A stretch of DNA of 64,000 nt from Craterostigma plantagineum (lineage: Eukaryota > Streptophyta > Magnoliopsida > Lamiales > Linderniaceae): NCBI GenBank assembly GCA_027422505.1, contig JAPQWV010000001.1, positions 4,278,001 through 4,342,000 on the forward strand, written 5' to 3'. Shown here piece after piece: positions 32,449 to 43,013 of the stretch (position 1 is the stretch's first letter; each line of letters begins with the position of its first letter). The position numbers and the translations under genes were made by a program. The notes below the pieces were generated by a model. The model was given only the letters and a program-made list of their open reading frames with translations, searched no databases and was not told the DNA's origin.

Positions 32449-33062
32449 TTTTACTATCGGATCGTTTTTATTGATTTGGATGAACAATATTGTTGCTGAT
32501 CGATAGTTGGGCTGTTGTACGCATTTCTGGGAATATATTAATAGGTAAATGGTTGTAATATGATATTTCTAGAATTCGTGGACTTGAAAGCCTTGAAGTC
32601 ATATGGTTGTGGTGACAAATATATTCCATCAATCGAAATCAACTATTTGTCATTGTCTGGAAATGTCGTAATTTTTTACTTCTTTTTTTCTTCCTTGCGG
32701 GGGCCAAGTAATAAAGATATGACTAGATTGGTTGGCTGGCATGGAGAACATAGAGTTTGTGTAACTCGATAAAATCGTAAAAAATCTCCTCGGATTCTTG
32801 ATCAGTAAATAAAAACGTATGCGTCAAAGAATCTACAAATATGACATTCTTTTTCTCTTTGGCTATCCGTTACCATGTTCAATAAGTATATATAGCGGTC
32901 AACGATATAGTCATTTCCTTACAATTAGAGTGAAATTCCATTAAAGTTGATATTTTTGTGATATTATCTTTATGGTTTGAGAAGTATATTATGTGGTGCA
33001 TACTACCTATAAAATTAGAGTATATTATCTCGTCGTTTATTTCTTTATATTCTTTTTTTTTT
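32449..33062. other. Intergenic DNA between TAR-A and TAR-B
   Basis: No gene recognised. The last 60 bases (33005-33062, TATTATCTCGTCGTTTATTT) recur at 33834-33884 upstream of TAR-C, so the TAR-B/TAR-C duplication includes this upstream DNA. Confidence 0.6.
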
Positions 33063-33170
33063 CGGTAACGAGACTTTTTATTGGCCCTTCATCATAATTT
33101 TTCTGGGAAGTTCTTACCTTCTATATATATAGAGAAGCAAAATAAAGGGAAGAACAACATACATATAAAT
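33063..33170 (+). promoter_or_regulatory. Conserved upstream region of TAR-B
   Basis: GGTAACGAGACTT through TATATATA (33122-33130) and GAAGCAAAATAAAGGGAAGA to the ATG. The same elements in the same order and spacing precede TAR-C (43014-43115; TATATAG 43068). Confidence 0.6.
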
Positions 33171-33264
33171 ATGTCTAGAAAACGGCTCGCGGTGGTTTCA
33201 TGTCACAGCAATCTTTGAAGCGATGATCTGAAAAAGGACTGTTGTAATAATAAGTTGAGTTGGA
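33171..33264 (+). pseudogene. TAR-B: 5' fragment of a TAR paralogue
   Basis: ATG 33171 opens MSRKRLAVVSCHSNL, matching MSGEKLTAISCYS of TAR-A, then TGA. The membrane-anchor coding part is deleted, and the homology resumes as SDDLKKDCCNNKLSW, identical in position to TAR-A just before its EGF-like domain. At 33265 it passes into repeat DNA. No later exons of this copy are in view. Confidence 0.75.
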
Positions 33265-33391
33265 AACGGCCCAAGCGAGCTGGCCCATTTCGGCCCGCTT
33301 CTAAACGGGCCAGCAATTGGCCAACCAACCCCGCCTACTTTTTATGGCGGGCGGGCCAACCCGACGGGCTCGGTCCGTTTTGACGGCTCTA
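33265..33391. mobile_element. hAT-like fragment rich in GGCCC/GGGCC
   Basis: The segment contains many GGCCC, CGGGCC and GACGGGCTCGG motifs and ends TTTTGACGGCTCTAC, like one terminus of common plant hAT-derived elements. The other terminus was not identified. Confidence 0.4.
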
Positions 33392-33826
33392 CTTGATGGG
33401 TTCCTTCCTAAAAACAATTGGTGTTTAGGAGTGGCTCAAGCTTATGAACCATTATTTCTTCACATTTTTTGGTGTGGGACATTTTGCCACACACGTGATT
33501 CTCAATACTCTCCCCTCACGTGTGAACTCATTTTTTTTAATGGGACGGGAACGCCATTTTTTTCGAACCCGGCATATATTTTAATTGAGTCGGATCTTCC
33601 CGCTCTGATACCATGTAGAAATTCGGGCTGGGTCTCCGATAATTTATCCGTTATCGAGGCCCGTGCACACACACTACACATGAAGAGGGTCCCGGTATAA
33701 GTATGACGGGGTTCCTTCCTAAAACCAATTGGTGTTTAGAAGGAGTGGTCATCAAGCTTATAAACCATTTTAATTTCTTCACATTTTTCGGCGTGGGACA
33801 TTTTGCCACACACGTGATTCTCAACA
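33392..33826 (-). mobile_element. TRIM (terminal-repeat retrotransposon in miniature)
   Basis: Read on the minus strand: LTR (33826-33614, starts TGTTGAGAATCACG), Met primer site TGGTATCAGAGC (33613-33602), about 95 bases internal, polypurine GTGAGGGGAG (to about 33508), second LTR from 33507, truncated at 33392. The LTRs share AATTGGTGTTTAG and TGTGGCAAAATGTCCCAC. No coding capacity. The outer LTR end is lost against the hAT-like fragment. Confidence 0.75.
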
Positions 33827-34942
33827 CTGGCTTTTATTATCTCGTCATTTATTTGATTTTCTTTTTTTTTTTTTTTTGGGGTAATGATCGAGCGAATCGA
33901 GTAATAAACTAAAACGAACACTAACAAACTATCCTACGCTCACAGTCAAGTGTACCTATCGAAATAGCATAGACTATGTACCTTAGAAAAACTTTTGCTT
34001 AAATATCCTAGTACGAACGTTTGATTGTTGAAACGGTGAATAACAATGCTTAAAAAATACAAACTTAATAAAATAGTACGGAGAGGAAACCCTTATGTAA
34101 ACAAATGTATTTGAGACATCGAATCCCCCTAGCTCGACCAAAACTAATATCAAATGTACGTAAACAAAGCTATCATTAGACCGTGGAGATTCCTACCACA
34201 TGTATACGAGTTATATAGCTGACGAAACTGCGCCTTACCATATAATAATCGTAAACAACTAATCAACGAATTAAGTAACTGGGCAAGCTTCCCTAACTAC
34301 TTAACCGAAGATCGCATTAAAGCACGATGAATTCCGCTATAGATTTGACTCTAATCCGGCGGGGTATTTCAACATATCTCTAGCGATGTGTTTATTCCGC
34401 TCGTTTACGAGTGGTCTAATCGTTCACCCCTCTCTCGAGCGTAGCGTCGATTTCCGGGACTATGTTAACTTAAACACGTAGACATGACCAAGCTAACTAG
34501 ATAATTTCAATCACTTAGACATAATCAAAAATCATATGCGTCATAAACGAGTCGTAACAATAGCAAAACATCAATTACACGTAAACATACGATGATCGCG
34601 CTAGGGTTCATCTCATCTCAAATACTATAGATTTAGCTACTCATTATCCTCACAACAAAACACGTAATTAACATCGAACACGTTGATCGAACACGTGGTG
34701 AGCGAACTAAATATGTGTTCTTGGGTTTTGAAGGCTTTAGAGAGGTAACGTGATTATGAGTTAGAGGATAAACTTTGTAATGTACTTTCTTTCACCTCTC
34801 GTTCCCCTCTCTTCTCATTACAATGGCTCTTTATATAGATGTTCATCACTATCTCCTTTTGCTTTTTTCTTCAACGTAGAACCCAAGGAAAAGAAATTTC
34901 GAGCTTCAGCCTCCAAGCCGTATATGCAGCCCCCAAAAACTA

Positions 34943-35698
34943 TGAAGTGGTCCCGATATGATATGGATGTAAACGCTAAGTAGTAAACTGGTGGCTGATA
35001 TGTTGAACCTAATGTTGACTCAACATTACTCTCAACATATGAACGCACAGCGGAATAAACAGACTACTCAGCGATGAAAACGTAAAGACACGAGATATGA
35101 ATTCTGTGCAGCAAGTTAGAAACTTGCTGCGTGCCTCATGGCGAAATTCCACTATAACGATGGATTATAAAAACAACTATCAAGCGATAGTAAAATTCAA
35201 GCCTAGAAAAACTACGAATCTAAACGATTCTGCAAACTACGAATCTAACGATTCTGCAAACCTACAAAGTCCTAAGAAGACTTTTGCAAACGAATACTAG
35301 GCTAAAAAGATGCTCTCGTGACAAGTAAAACTCGCTCAAATTCGATATGTGCTTCGCTCATGATTTTCGCTCAATATGTCGCTCAAAAGCACTCCATGAA
35401 AGCTCTCAAATTTCTCGTCCGGAAGCACACCTATGGCAGCTCGAAATTCCTTCTTTTATAGGCATTGGCTCATCCTTGAATTGGTAAAAGATCCGTTGAA
35501 TATCTTCTAAAATATCTCCTTGAAGATCTCTCCAAATATAGTAAATATTTGATTCGATCTTCTCTTCTTATTGGTTGATCTCATATCTTCCATATTTGGT
35601 AGTTCCAATCTCCTATTTTTGGCATGTAGGTGCACCACTTATTTTGGGGAAGGAAGACAAAATCTTTTTCCAAATCTTCGAAGATCTCGACATTAACA
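34943..35698 (-). repeat. 3' LTR of element E
   Basis: 756 bp. Contains nested inverted motifs ATATGTTGA/TCAACATAT and AATGTTGA/TCAACATT at 34999-35041. Differs from the 5' LTR at about four sites (near 34995, 35280, 35494 and 35680). Confidence 0.93.
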
Positions 35699-36906
35699 AT
35701 CTCCCCCTTTTTGTCTTTCTTCCCAAAACCCATGCATATCCACTTAGCTTAGTCTGCCGGCTTCTTCTTCTGCATCATCTCCCCCTTTTTGGGAAGGAAG
35801 AAATCTCCCCCTTAATTTGACGCTCCATTACTCCCCTCTCAATGGTGTCTTTAGCTTCTTTCTGTTTCAGTTCTAGCTCCCCCTGTCGAAGTTCCCTTAG
35901 CACTACCAGCAAAAGTTGCACCACATTGATTAGCACCATCTACTCCCCCCTTATTGGAAAAGGTAAACCTCAGAGAATCTCTCCAGGTGAAACGTTGAGG
36001 AAGATGTGGATCCAACATCTGGTTCAACATTCTCAGACTCGAAATTGGGTGAGTGCACAATAGACATTCAAGATTAGAAGTATCGAAGCAGAGCAGTATA
36101 AGTCTTGAAGTCTATAAAAGTAACTTATCGAATATGCAGAGATTGCCTATATTATGAAATAGGATTTGCGAATATGGAAGTTATCGAGCCAAGCCAAAAA
36201 AATCTTAACAGTCCAAGAGAATTCACGCATACGAAACAATCAAGAGTAAGTCATGCTTCAGCGAAACATACCAAGTCAAAAATCAAAATAGGAGCGAGCG
36301 ATACTAACCGATTTAGCAACGTTGATGAGCACACGAGACAAGCATAGCAGGCTGTTCTTCAAGAGAAACTAATGCAATTCTGAGAGATATCTAAACTAGA
36401 CACATGAAACCAACAAATGCTGACCTAAAAACTAATGCACATAAACGAAAGCACAAAAATATAGCATGATCAAACTGACTGTCACATATGTTGCCCCAAC
36501 ATAAGACTCAACATTCTACTCTGAAATTCGAGACTTTTCTGTTCAACACCCTAAACTCAATTCCCTTTCATTTTCTGCCCCACTTACCTCATTATAAATT
36601 AGTAATATAATGCACAGCCCTTATAAGATCCTTATCATCAAGGTTAGGATTTTTGTCGCAAAGAGTGCATCGTCACCGCGAATGCCGTGCACCTAGGGAA
36701 CGTATTACCTGAACCTATATCTTGAAAAAGAATCAGAGCAATATATATATATATATATATATTTTTTGGAAGAGGGTCATTTCAGGGAACGGTCTAGATG
36801 AGTCAAATCATTTCACAGAATAACAGAGAGAACATTAAATCAAACATCAAAACAGTGACAATCAAGTTCGACATATGCTATGTTGATCCAAATGTTGGAC
36901 CAACAT
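35699..36906 (-). other. Element E 3' noncoding region
   Basis: Minus-strand polypurine tract AAAAAGGGGGAGAT lies at 35699-35712 against the LTR. Five or six further GGGGGAG-like motifs follow to about 35960. The part 36430-36890 is homologous to 49590-50010 in gypsy element F. An (AT)12-like run is at about 36740-36763. No third ORF was found. Confidence 0.7.
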
Positions 36907-39900
36907 TCAGACAGACTGATGCAAACCTATGGACTTTTTCAGGTCCGGAAACCTTTCAAAATCCAATGCTTTCGTGAAAATGTCAGCTAACTGATGTTTC
37001 GTGTCTATATGCTCAATGCGCACTAATTCTTTCTCTACCATATCTCTCAGAAAATGATGCCTAATATCTATATGCTTGGTACGTGAATGCTGAATAGGAT
37101 TCTTAGAAATATTAATGGCACTTAGATTATCACAATACATGAGCACGGATTGACTCTCTAAGCCATAATCACTTAACATGCTATTCAACCAAATAAGCTG
37201 AGTACAGCAACTACCTGCAGCTACATATTCAGACTCAGCCGTAGAAAGTGACACGCAATTTTGCTTCTTACTATACCAAGACACAAGATTATTACCTAAG
37301 AAGAAACAGCCGCCACTTGTGCTCTTGCGGTCATCTTCGTCACCTGCCCAATCTGCATCGCTATATCCTACAAGATTCGTGTTAGTATCTTTCGAGAACC
37401 ATAACCCTAAACTACACGAACCACTCACATATCTTAATATTCTCTTCACAGCATTTAAATGGGAAATTTTTGGCTCAGCCTGATATCTAGCGCAAACACA
37501 AACACTAAACATAATATCAGGTCTACTCGCTGAAAGATATAAAAGACTGCCAATCATGGAACGATACAATGTGGGGTCAACATTCTGTCCAACATTATCT
37601 TTACTTACTCTTTGTGTTGATCCCATTGGTGTTTTCATTACCTTGGCAGTATCTAGCCCGAATTTCTTCACTGTGTTCTTTGCATACTTCTCCTGGGACA
37701 TAAAAATACCTTCGTTGCTTTGCTTAATCTGCAGACCTAAGAAAAATGTTAGCTCACCAATCATACTCATTTCGAAAGTAGATGTCATAGCATGTACGAA
37801 TTGGTCTAACATGATTTGAGAACTAGAGCCAAAAACAATATCATCTACATAAATTTGGGCTATCAAAATATCTGCATCAACTCTTTTTACAAAAAGTGTG
37901 CGATCAGCTTCACCTCGCACGAACCCAAACTCAAGTAGGAACGTCGTCAACCTACCATACCAAGCTCTAGGCGCCTGCTTAAGTCCATAAAGCGCTTTCT
38001 GCAACATTGACTTGTAGTCCTTTCGTGGCTTGTCTCTGGTTTTCCTTCCTTCGTTCAGGTCTCCGATGATTAGGTCAGTGGGATGGTCCTTCTGTATCTT
38101 AGGTGGGGGATCCCTTCGAACTTCACTAGGTCCAGCCTCATCAGTCTGTTCAGGTGCAGATGTTGAGTCAGATGTCGGCTCAACATTTTCCTCCACATTA
38201 ACCTCTGTCTCACTGGCAGCTTGAATGACATCTGAAATATCAACTTGTGGAGCATTTCTGCTTAAGTCAGTAGCATCATCAAAAACTATATTCATAGATT
38301 CCTGAACAGATTTCAATCGCAAATTGTACACTCGATAAGCACGACTGTTCGAGGAATAACCTAGGAAGATACATTTATCACTCTTCGAATCAAATTTGGT
38401 CAAGTACTCACGATCATTAAGCATATAACAGTAGCATCCAAAAACATGAAAGTACTTGACAGTAGGCTTTTTCCCATTCAACAATTCATACGAAGTCATT
38501 TTAGTACCATGACGAAAGAACACACGATTAGCTATATGACATGCCGTATGCAACGCTTCAGCCCAAAACCTCTTAGAAAGACTCTTAGAATGCAACATAA
38601 CACGTGCCATTTCTTGTAAAGTCCTATTCTTCCTTTCGGCCACCCCATTTTGTTGGGGCGTCTTAGGAGATGAATACTCATGAATAATGCATTTCCTATC
38701 ACAGAATTCATCGAACAATTGATTCTCAAATTCCCTACCATGATCAGACCTAATACGAAAAATAGAAGCACTAAAATTATTCTTAATCATAGCATAAAAC
38801 TTTTTGAAGAAATCGAACGTCTCAGATTTTTCCTTAAGAAAGAAAATCCATGCATATCTAGAGTAATCATCAACGAGCACATAAGCATATTTCCTACCAC
38901 CAATGCTATCTACTTCCATTGGACCCATCAAATCCATATGTATCAACTGAAAACAGTGTGCAGTTATGAAATGTTGAGCAGAATGTGGGTCAACATTATG
39001 ACCAGCACGCACTTGCTTACCCTTCAAGCACGACTCACATACAACCTTACCAAACTCCTTTAGCTTTGGAATGCCTCTGATTGCTTCATGTTTGATAAGC
39101 TGCTCCAGAGTTCGGTAATTGACGTGGCCTAGCTTGTAATGCCAAATGATCACTTCATCTTCGACTTTCGACAGTTGGCATATGTCCTTCGTGCTGGATT
39201 TATTGCCGACTAGATAGCAATTATCACTTGACCTTTTACCTGCCATCACTCGAACACAATCGCTGTTAAATACCTCACAACATTCTTTATTAAAACGTAC
39301 CTCAAGGTCGTCGTCGCAAAGCTGGCTTATGCTAATTAAATTAGCCACAAGACCTTCGACATGTAGAACATTGCTTAGTCTAGGAAAGTCAGCCACATTC
39401 AATCTGCCGCGGCCTAGAATCCGTCCCTTAGCTCCCCCTCCAAACGTCACAGATCCGCTGCTTAAAGGCGTATAATCGCTTAGAAACTCCTTGGTACCCG
39501 TCATATGTCGGGAACACCCGCTATCGAAGTACCAAGAACCTGTCACGTTAGCTCGCAAGGAGGTATACACAACATTGCATTTATGAACAGATTTCTGTAC
39601 CCAAACTTTCTTAGATGATAAAACAGCATTTGAGCTTTCAGAATTTGAAGGTGAGCCAGCCGAAATCTCTCCATCCATTCCTTCCAACACCGATTTCTCA
39701 ATGTTGAGCGAAATGTTGGACGACATTTCAGCCGACATCGATTTCTTTGCAGAAATCTCCCCCTTCAACTTCCAACAAAACGGTTTGATATGCCCAGATT
39801 GCATGCAGTGATGACATTTAAATGATCTATCCTTAGACTTAAGGGCAGCATGCTTAGGACTCTTCTTAACACTCGCAGTTTTAATAGGATCACCCGAAAC

Positions 39901-41523
39901 ATGCGACTTTTCCTTAACAAAAGCTATCTTAGGCTGAACATGTGTCACAGGTTTGGGGACTTCATTAACGGGCTCAGTATTGAAACCTAGACCTTGCTTA
40001 TCAAAAATACCTAGAGATAATACCTCATCAAGGGTCGATTTACCCTTGTTCATCTTCGAGAAAGTTTGGTTAGCATCATCGACTTGCTTCTGAAGCTTGT
40101 CTATCTCTCTGTCCTTGCGCGTCAACACAGCTTCCAGTTTGTTCATCCCTTCAAGCAGGCCTTCGATCACTTTTTCGTTCTTTTCATTCTCCTCGGACAA
40201 CGCTTTCACGGCTGCTTTGAGTTGCGCATTTTTCGCCTTCTCTATTTCCAATTGTGCGGACAATAGCTTCATATCTGCACAAACATCTGTTTCTAAATCT
40301 GCATCATCAGAACTTGAAAACCCATCAAAACAGTTTGAGTCATCGTAATCAAAAATAATCTGTTTATCAGATGTTGAGTCCAATGTTGGCTCAACATCAG
40401 TTACCGCAGTGAAGCCGATTTGATCATCATCTTCATCCGAAAAGGACTGAATAGTAACTGATGATTGCTTGGTCTCCTTGGAACATGGTTCTTCATCTTC
40501 ATCGTCAGAAAGATCGATCCACATAGCTTTTTCGTGCTTGCGGAGGGTATTTGCACACTCGTTGGCAAAATGGCCCCATCCTTGGCATTCGTAGCATTTT
40601 ACAGACTCGTAGTTGATGTTCTTCTTCTTTCCATCTGGTTTGCATTTGAAGAAGGGAGGAGCCGTCGAGGGTTCATCTTTGACATTCTGCCCCTTCCTGA
40701 ATGTTGGTCCGGCATTCTGGCCAACATTCTGCTCAACTCTCTTGTTTTTTCTGAGAAACTTCGCAAAGTTCTTCACCAGCATAGCAGTATCATCATCATT
40801 GTCAGAGTCATCCTCGGTTTGAACCTTGGATGGTTGACTGACTAACGCAAGGCTTTTGCCGCGTGATGCCCTCTTTTGAACGTCAAGGTTGGTCTCGTAA
40901 TTCTTCATGATGTTCATCAACGTGTTGAACTCCATAGTGGATAGGTTGTGTGCTTCCTCGATCGCCGCTACCTTCACATTAAACTTTTCAGTTAAAGTAC
41001 GTAAAGCTTTAGAAACAAGTACCTTATTTGCAATCGGATCTCCGAGGCTAGCACACTCGCTTGAAATCGTCAAAATCTTCCCAAAGTACGTGGTGATATC
41101 CTCGTCTTCCTTCATTCTGAGGTTTTCAAACTGATTGAGGAGATATCGCAGTTTGGTTTCCCTCACGCTCGCATCGCCTTCGCAGTACCTCTGAAGTAGA
41201 TCCCACGCGTTCTTTGCTACAGTGCAATTTTGGATGATCTTGAACATGAAGATGTCCACTGATGAGAAGATGGCGTTGAGTGCCTTGTCATTGAACTCTG
41301 CTAAGCTCCGCTCGGCTGCCGTCCATTGTTCGACCGGCTGGTCGACGACTTCCCCATCAGCGTCAGGAGCTGTTCGAGGTGGGGTATATCCGTTGAGAAC
41401 AGATTCCCATGCTCGCACGTCTATGGATTTGATACACTGCCGAACACGAACCTTCCAATATGCGTAATTAGTGCCGTCTAAAACAGGGACTTTGCCGATG
41501 TAATTTGAGCTCGAAACATCCAT
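36907..41523 (-). CDS. Element E gag-pol polyprotein, 1538 aa, RT N-terminal part deleted
   Basis: Single frame from ATG 41521-41523 to TAG 36907, just 3' of the leader and primer site. Residues about 1-300: capsid-type gag (VPVLDGTNYAYWKVRVRQCI). Knuckles: CYECQGWGHFANEC (about 308) and CHHCMQSGHIKPFC (about 570), with a coiled coil between (about 418-490). Protease: WYFDSGCSRHMTG (about 660). Integrase: HYKLGHVNYRTLEQ with CESCLKGKQ, HMDLMGPMEV, IRSDHGREFEN, NGVAERKNRT, all acidic residues present. RT: the spacer KPRKDYKSM joins straight to [15 protein letters not shown] near 38005, so the fingers and first catalytic aspartate (about 180-190 residues) are absent, while IYVDDIVFG remains. 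RNase [21 protein letters not shown] is intact. It cannot polymerise DNA by itself. Confidence 0.92.
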   Translation of the reverse strand: MDVSSSNYIGKVPVLDGTNYAYWKVRVRQCIKSIDVRAWESVLNGYTPPRTAPDADGEVVDQPVEQWTAAERSLAEFNDKALNAIFSSVDIFMFKIIQNCTVAKNAWDLLQRYCEGDASVRETKLRYLLNQFENLRMKEDEDITTYFGKILTISSECASLGDPIANKVLVSKALRTLTEKFNVKVAAIEEAHNLSTMEFNTLMNIMKNYETNLDVQKRASRGKSLALVSQPSKVQTEDDSDNDDDTAMLVKNFAKFLRKNKRVEQNVGQNAGPTFRKGQNVKDEPSTAPPFFKCKPDGKKKNINYESVKCYECQGWGHFANECANTLRKHEKAMWIDLSDDEDEEPCSKETKQSSVTIQSFSDEDDDQIGFTAVTDVEPTLDSTSDKQIIFDYDDSNCFDGFSSSDDADLETDVCADMKLLSAQLEIEKAKNAQLKAAVKALSEENEKNEKVIEGLLEGMNKLEAVLTRKDREIDKLQKQVDDANQTFSKMNKGKSTLDEVLSLGIFDKQGLGFNTEPVNEVPKPVTHVQPKIAFVKEKSHVSGDPIKTASVKKSPKHAALKSKDRSFKCHHCMQSGHIKPFCWKLKGEISAKKSMSAEMSSNISLNIEKSVLEGMDGEISAGSPSNSESSNAVLSSKKVWVQKSVHKCNVVYTSLRANVTGSWYFDSGCSRHMTGTKEFLSDYTPLSSGSVTFGGGAKGRILGRGRLNVADFPRLSNVLHVEGLVANLISISQLCDDDLEVRFNKECCEVFNSDCVRVMAGKRSSDNCYLVGNKSSTKDICQLSKVEDEVIIWHYKLGHVNYRTLEQLIKHEAIRGIPKLKEFGKVVCESCLKGKQVRAGHNVDPHSAQHFITAHCFQLIHMDLMGPMEVDSIGGRKYAYVLVDDYSRYAWIFFLKEKSETFDFFKKFYAMIKNNFSASIFRIRSDHGREFENQLFDEFCDRKCIIHEYSSPKTPQQNGVAERKNRTLQEMARVMLHSKSLSKRFWAEALHTACHIANRVFFRHGTKMTSYELLNGKKPTVKYFHVFGCYCYMLNDREYLTKFDSKSDKCIFLGYSSNSRAYRVYNLRLKSVQESMNIVFDDATDLSRNAPQVDISDVIQAASETEVNVEENVEPTSDSTSAPEQTDEAGPSEVRRDPPPKIQKDHPTDLIIGDLNEGRKTRDKPRKDYKSMLQKALYGLKQAPRAWYGRLTTFLLEFGFVRGEADRTLFVKRVDADILIAQIYVDDIVFGSSSQIMLDQFVHAMTSTFEMSMIGELTFFLGLQIKQSNEGIFMSQEKYAKNTVKKFGLDTAKVMKTPMGSTQRVSKDNVGQNVDPTLYRSMIGSLLYLSASRPDIMFSVCVCARYQAEPKISHLNAVKRILRYVSGSCSLGLWFSKDTNTNLVGYSDADWAGDEDDRKSTSGGCFFLGNNLVSWYSKKQNCVSLSTAESEYVAAGSCCTQLIWLNSMLSDYGLESQSVLMYCDNLSAINISKNPIQHSRTKHIDIRHHFLRDMVEKELVRIEHIDTKHQLADIFTKALDFERFPDLKKSIGLHQSV

Positions 41524-41560
41524 TGTAGATGATCTTCAGCGCTTAGTAACGTCAAGCGTA

Positions 41561-41573
41561 GGCTCTGATACCA
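41561..41573 (-). other. Primer binding site of element E
   Basis: Minus strand TGGTATCAGAGCC (initiator-Met tRNA type), three bases from the LTR end at 41577. Confidence 0.9.
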
Positions 41574-41576
41574 CTT

Positions 41577-42332
41577 TGAAGTGGTCCCGATATGATATGG
41601 ATGTAAACGCTAAGTAGTAAACTGGTGACTGATATGTTGAACCTAATGTTGACTCAACATTACTCTCAACATATGAACGCACAGCGGAATAAACAGACTA
41701 CTCAGCGATGAAAACGTAAAGACACGAGATATGAATTCTGTGCAGCAAGTTAGAAACTTGCTGCGTGCCTCATGGCGAAATTCCACTATAACGATGGATT
41801 ATAAAAACAACTATCAAGCGATAGTAAAATTCAAGCCTAGAAAAACTACGAATCTAAACGATTCTGCAAACTACGAATCTAACGATTCTGCAAACCTACA
41901 AAGTCCTAAGAAGAATTTTGCAAACGAATACTAGGCTAAAAAGATGCTCTCGTGACAAGTAAAACTCGCTCAAATTCGATATGTGCTTCGCTCATGATTT
42001 TCGCTCAATATGTCGCTCAAAAGCACTCCATGAAAGCTCTCAAATTTCTCGTCCGGAAGCACACCTATGGCAGCTCGAAATTCCTTCTTTTATAGGCATT
42101 GGCTCATCCTTGAATTGGTAAAAGATCCTTTGAATATCTTCTAAAATATCTCCTTGAAGATCTCTCCAAATATAGTAAATATTTGATTCGATCTTCTCTT
42201 CTTATTGGTTGATCTCATATCTTCCATATTTGGTAGTTCCAATCTCCTATTTTTGGCATGTAGGTGCACCACTTATTTTGGGGAAGGAAGACAAAATCTT
42301 TTTCCAAATCTTTGAAGATCTCGACATTAACA
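41577..42332 (-). repeat. 5' LTR of element E
   Basis: 756 bp, almost identical to 34943-35698; palindromic motif cluster at 41633-41675. Followed by TSD AACTA. Confidence 0.93.
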
Positions 42333-42470
42333 AACTAATTTCATGTCTATTATGAAATTGAATGGCTTGTCTTATGCAGAGAACTTGTTCCAAACTCTTA
42401 CGTGTGATATCTTTGCTCTGACTAATATGGCATATTTCGATCTGTCTTGACTTTTAACATGGTCATGGAA

Positions 42471-42722
42471 ACGTTCACGGCTTCGTGTATGAATCCTCAT
42501 GGCCGTGACAACATAAAGCCTGAAGAAAATAATGTTTTTGCCCGTGTTCACGGCTTCGGTAGCCACCATTCACGGCCGTGGAGCATTCGGGGATTATAAA
42601 ATGGCTTTCTGCCCTCATTCACGGCCTGGTTGGTCCATGTTCACGGCCGTGACATAATCGGGCAAGAAAATGGCTCTCTGATGCTCTTCACGGCCTCGTA
42701 CAAATCCTTCACGGCCTTGACG
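42471..42722. repeat. CACGGCCGTG array in solo LTR D'
   Basis: Four units about 70 bp apart (starts near 42471, 42547, 42616, 42687). Each has CACGGCYT(C/G)G then, 12-15 bases on, TTCACGGCCGTGAC or a close variant. Confidence 0.75.
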
Positions 42723-43013
42723 AGTTTCCTGCAAAACAGCAGCACGTTCAATTCATATCTCCCAATCTAGACCTCGAATTGAAAATCTCTTTGGATAGAA
42801 TCAAGATTAACAAGTCCTCTATCTATGATTAAAATTTCAGGTCCATCGGACATCGTTTACCCCGTGATCATTGAGAAATACGAAACTGTCGCAAAACTGT
42901 CATAAAACGTTTGATTTTGTTGTGAAACCATATTATCGCGCAGAAATAATCAAAACGACTTCATGCAAACGACTCAAATATAACAAATATAAACGTATGA
43001 ATTACGTTTATCA

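Larger units (their letters stand above)
34943..42332 (-). mobile_element. Young copia retrotransposon E nested in D'
   Basis: 7390 bp, two 756-bp LTRs (TGAAGTGGTCCC...ACATTAACA), TSD AACTA (34938-34942, 42333-42337), Met primer site and polypurine tract in place. About four substitutions separate the LTRs, so this is the youngest full insertion in view. One 1538-codon frame remains, but part of RT is missing. SIRE-like by its long gag with two knuckles and coiled coil; this lineage call is inference. Confidence 0.93.
33885..43013. mobile_element. Solo LTR D' (gypsy-like) carrying nested copia E
   Basis: Starts TGATCGAGCG and ends ACGTTTATCA, with TSD GGTAA (33880-33884, 43014-43018). Without E (34943-42332) and its TSD it is about 1.73 kb, like D. 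The right part (42471-42722) has a four-unit, about 70-bp periodic array of CACGGCCT...CACGGCCGTG. A TATA-like box on the minus strand (34830) fits leftward transcription. It sits in the upstream region of TAR-C. Confidence 0.88.

Noticed and set aside
40465..40845. Plus-strand ORFs of 69-127 codons within 36907-41523
   Set aside because: They are antisense shadows of the long gag-pol frame of element E.
42471..42722. Possible CRISPR-like or satellite array of short palindromes
   Set aside because: Plant DNA, spacers are not unique acquired sequences, only four to five units, and the units lie within LTRs; described as LTR arrays instead.
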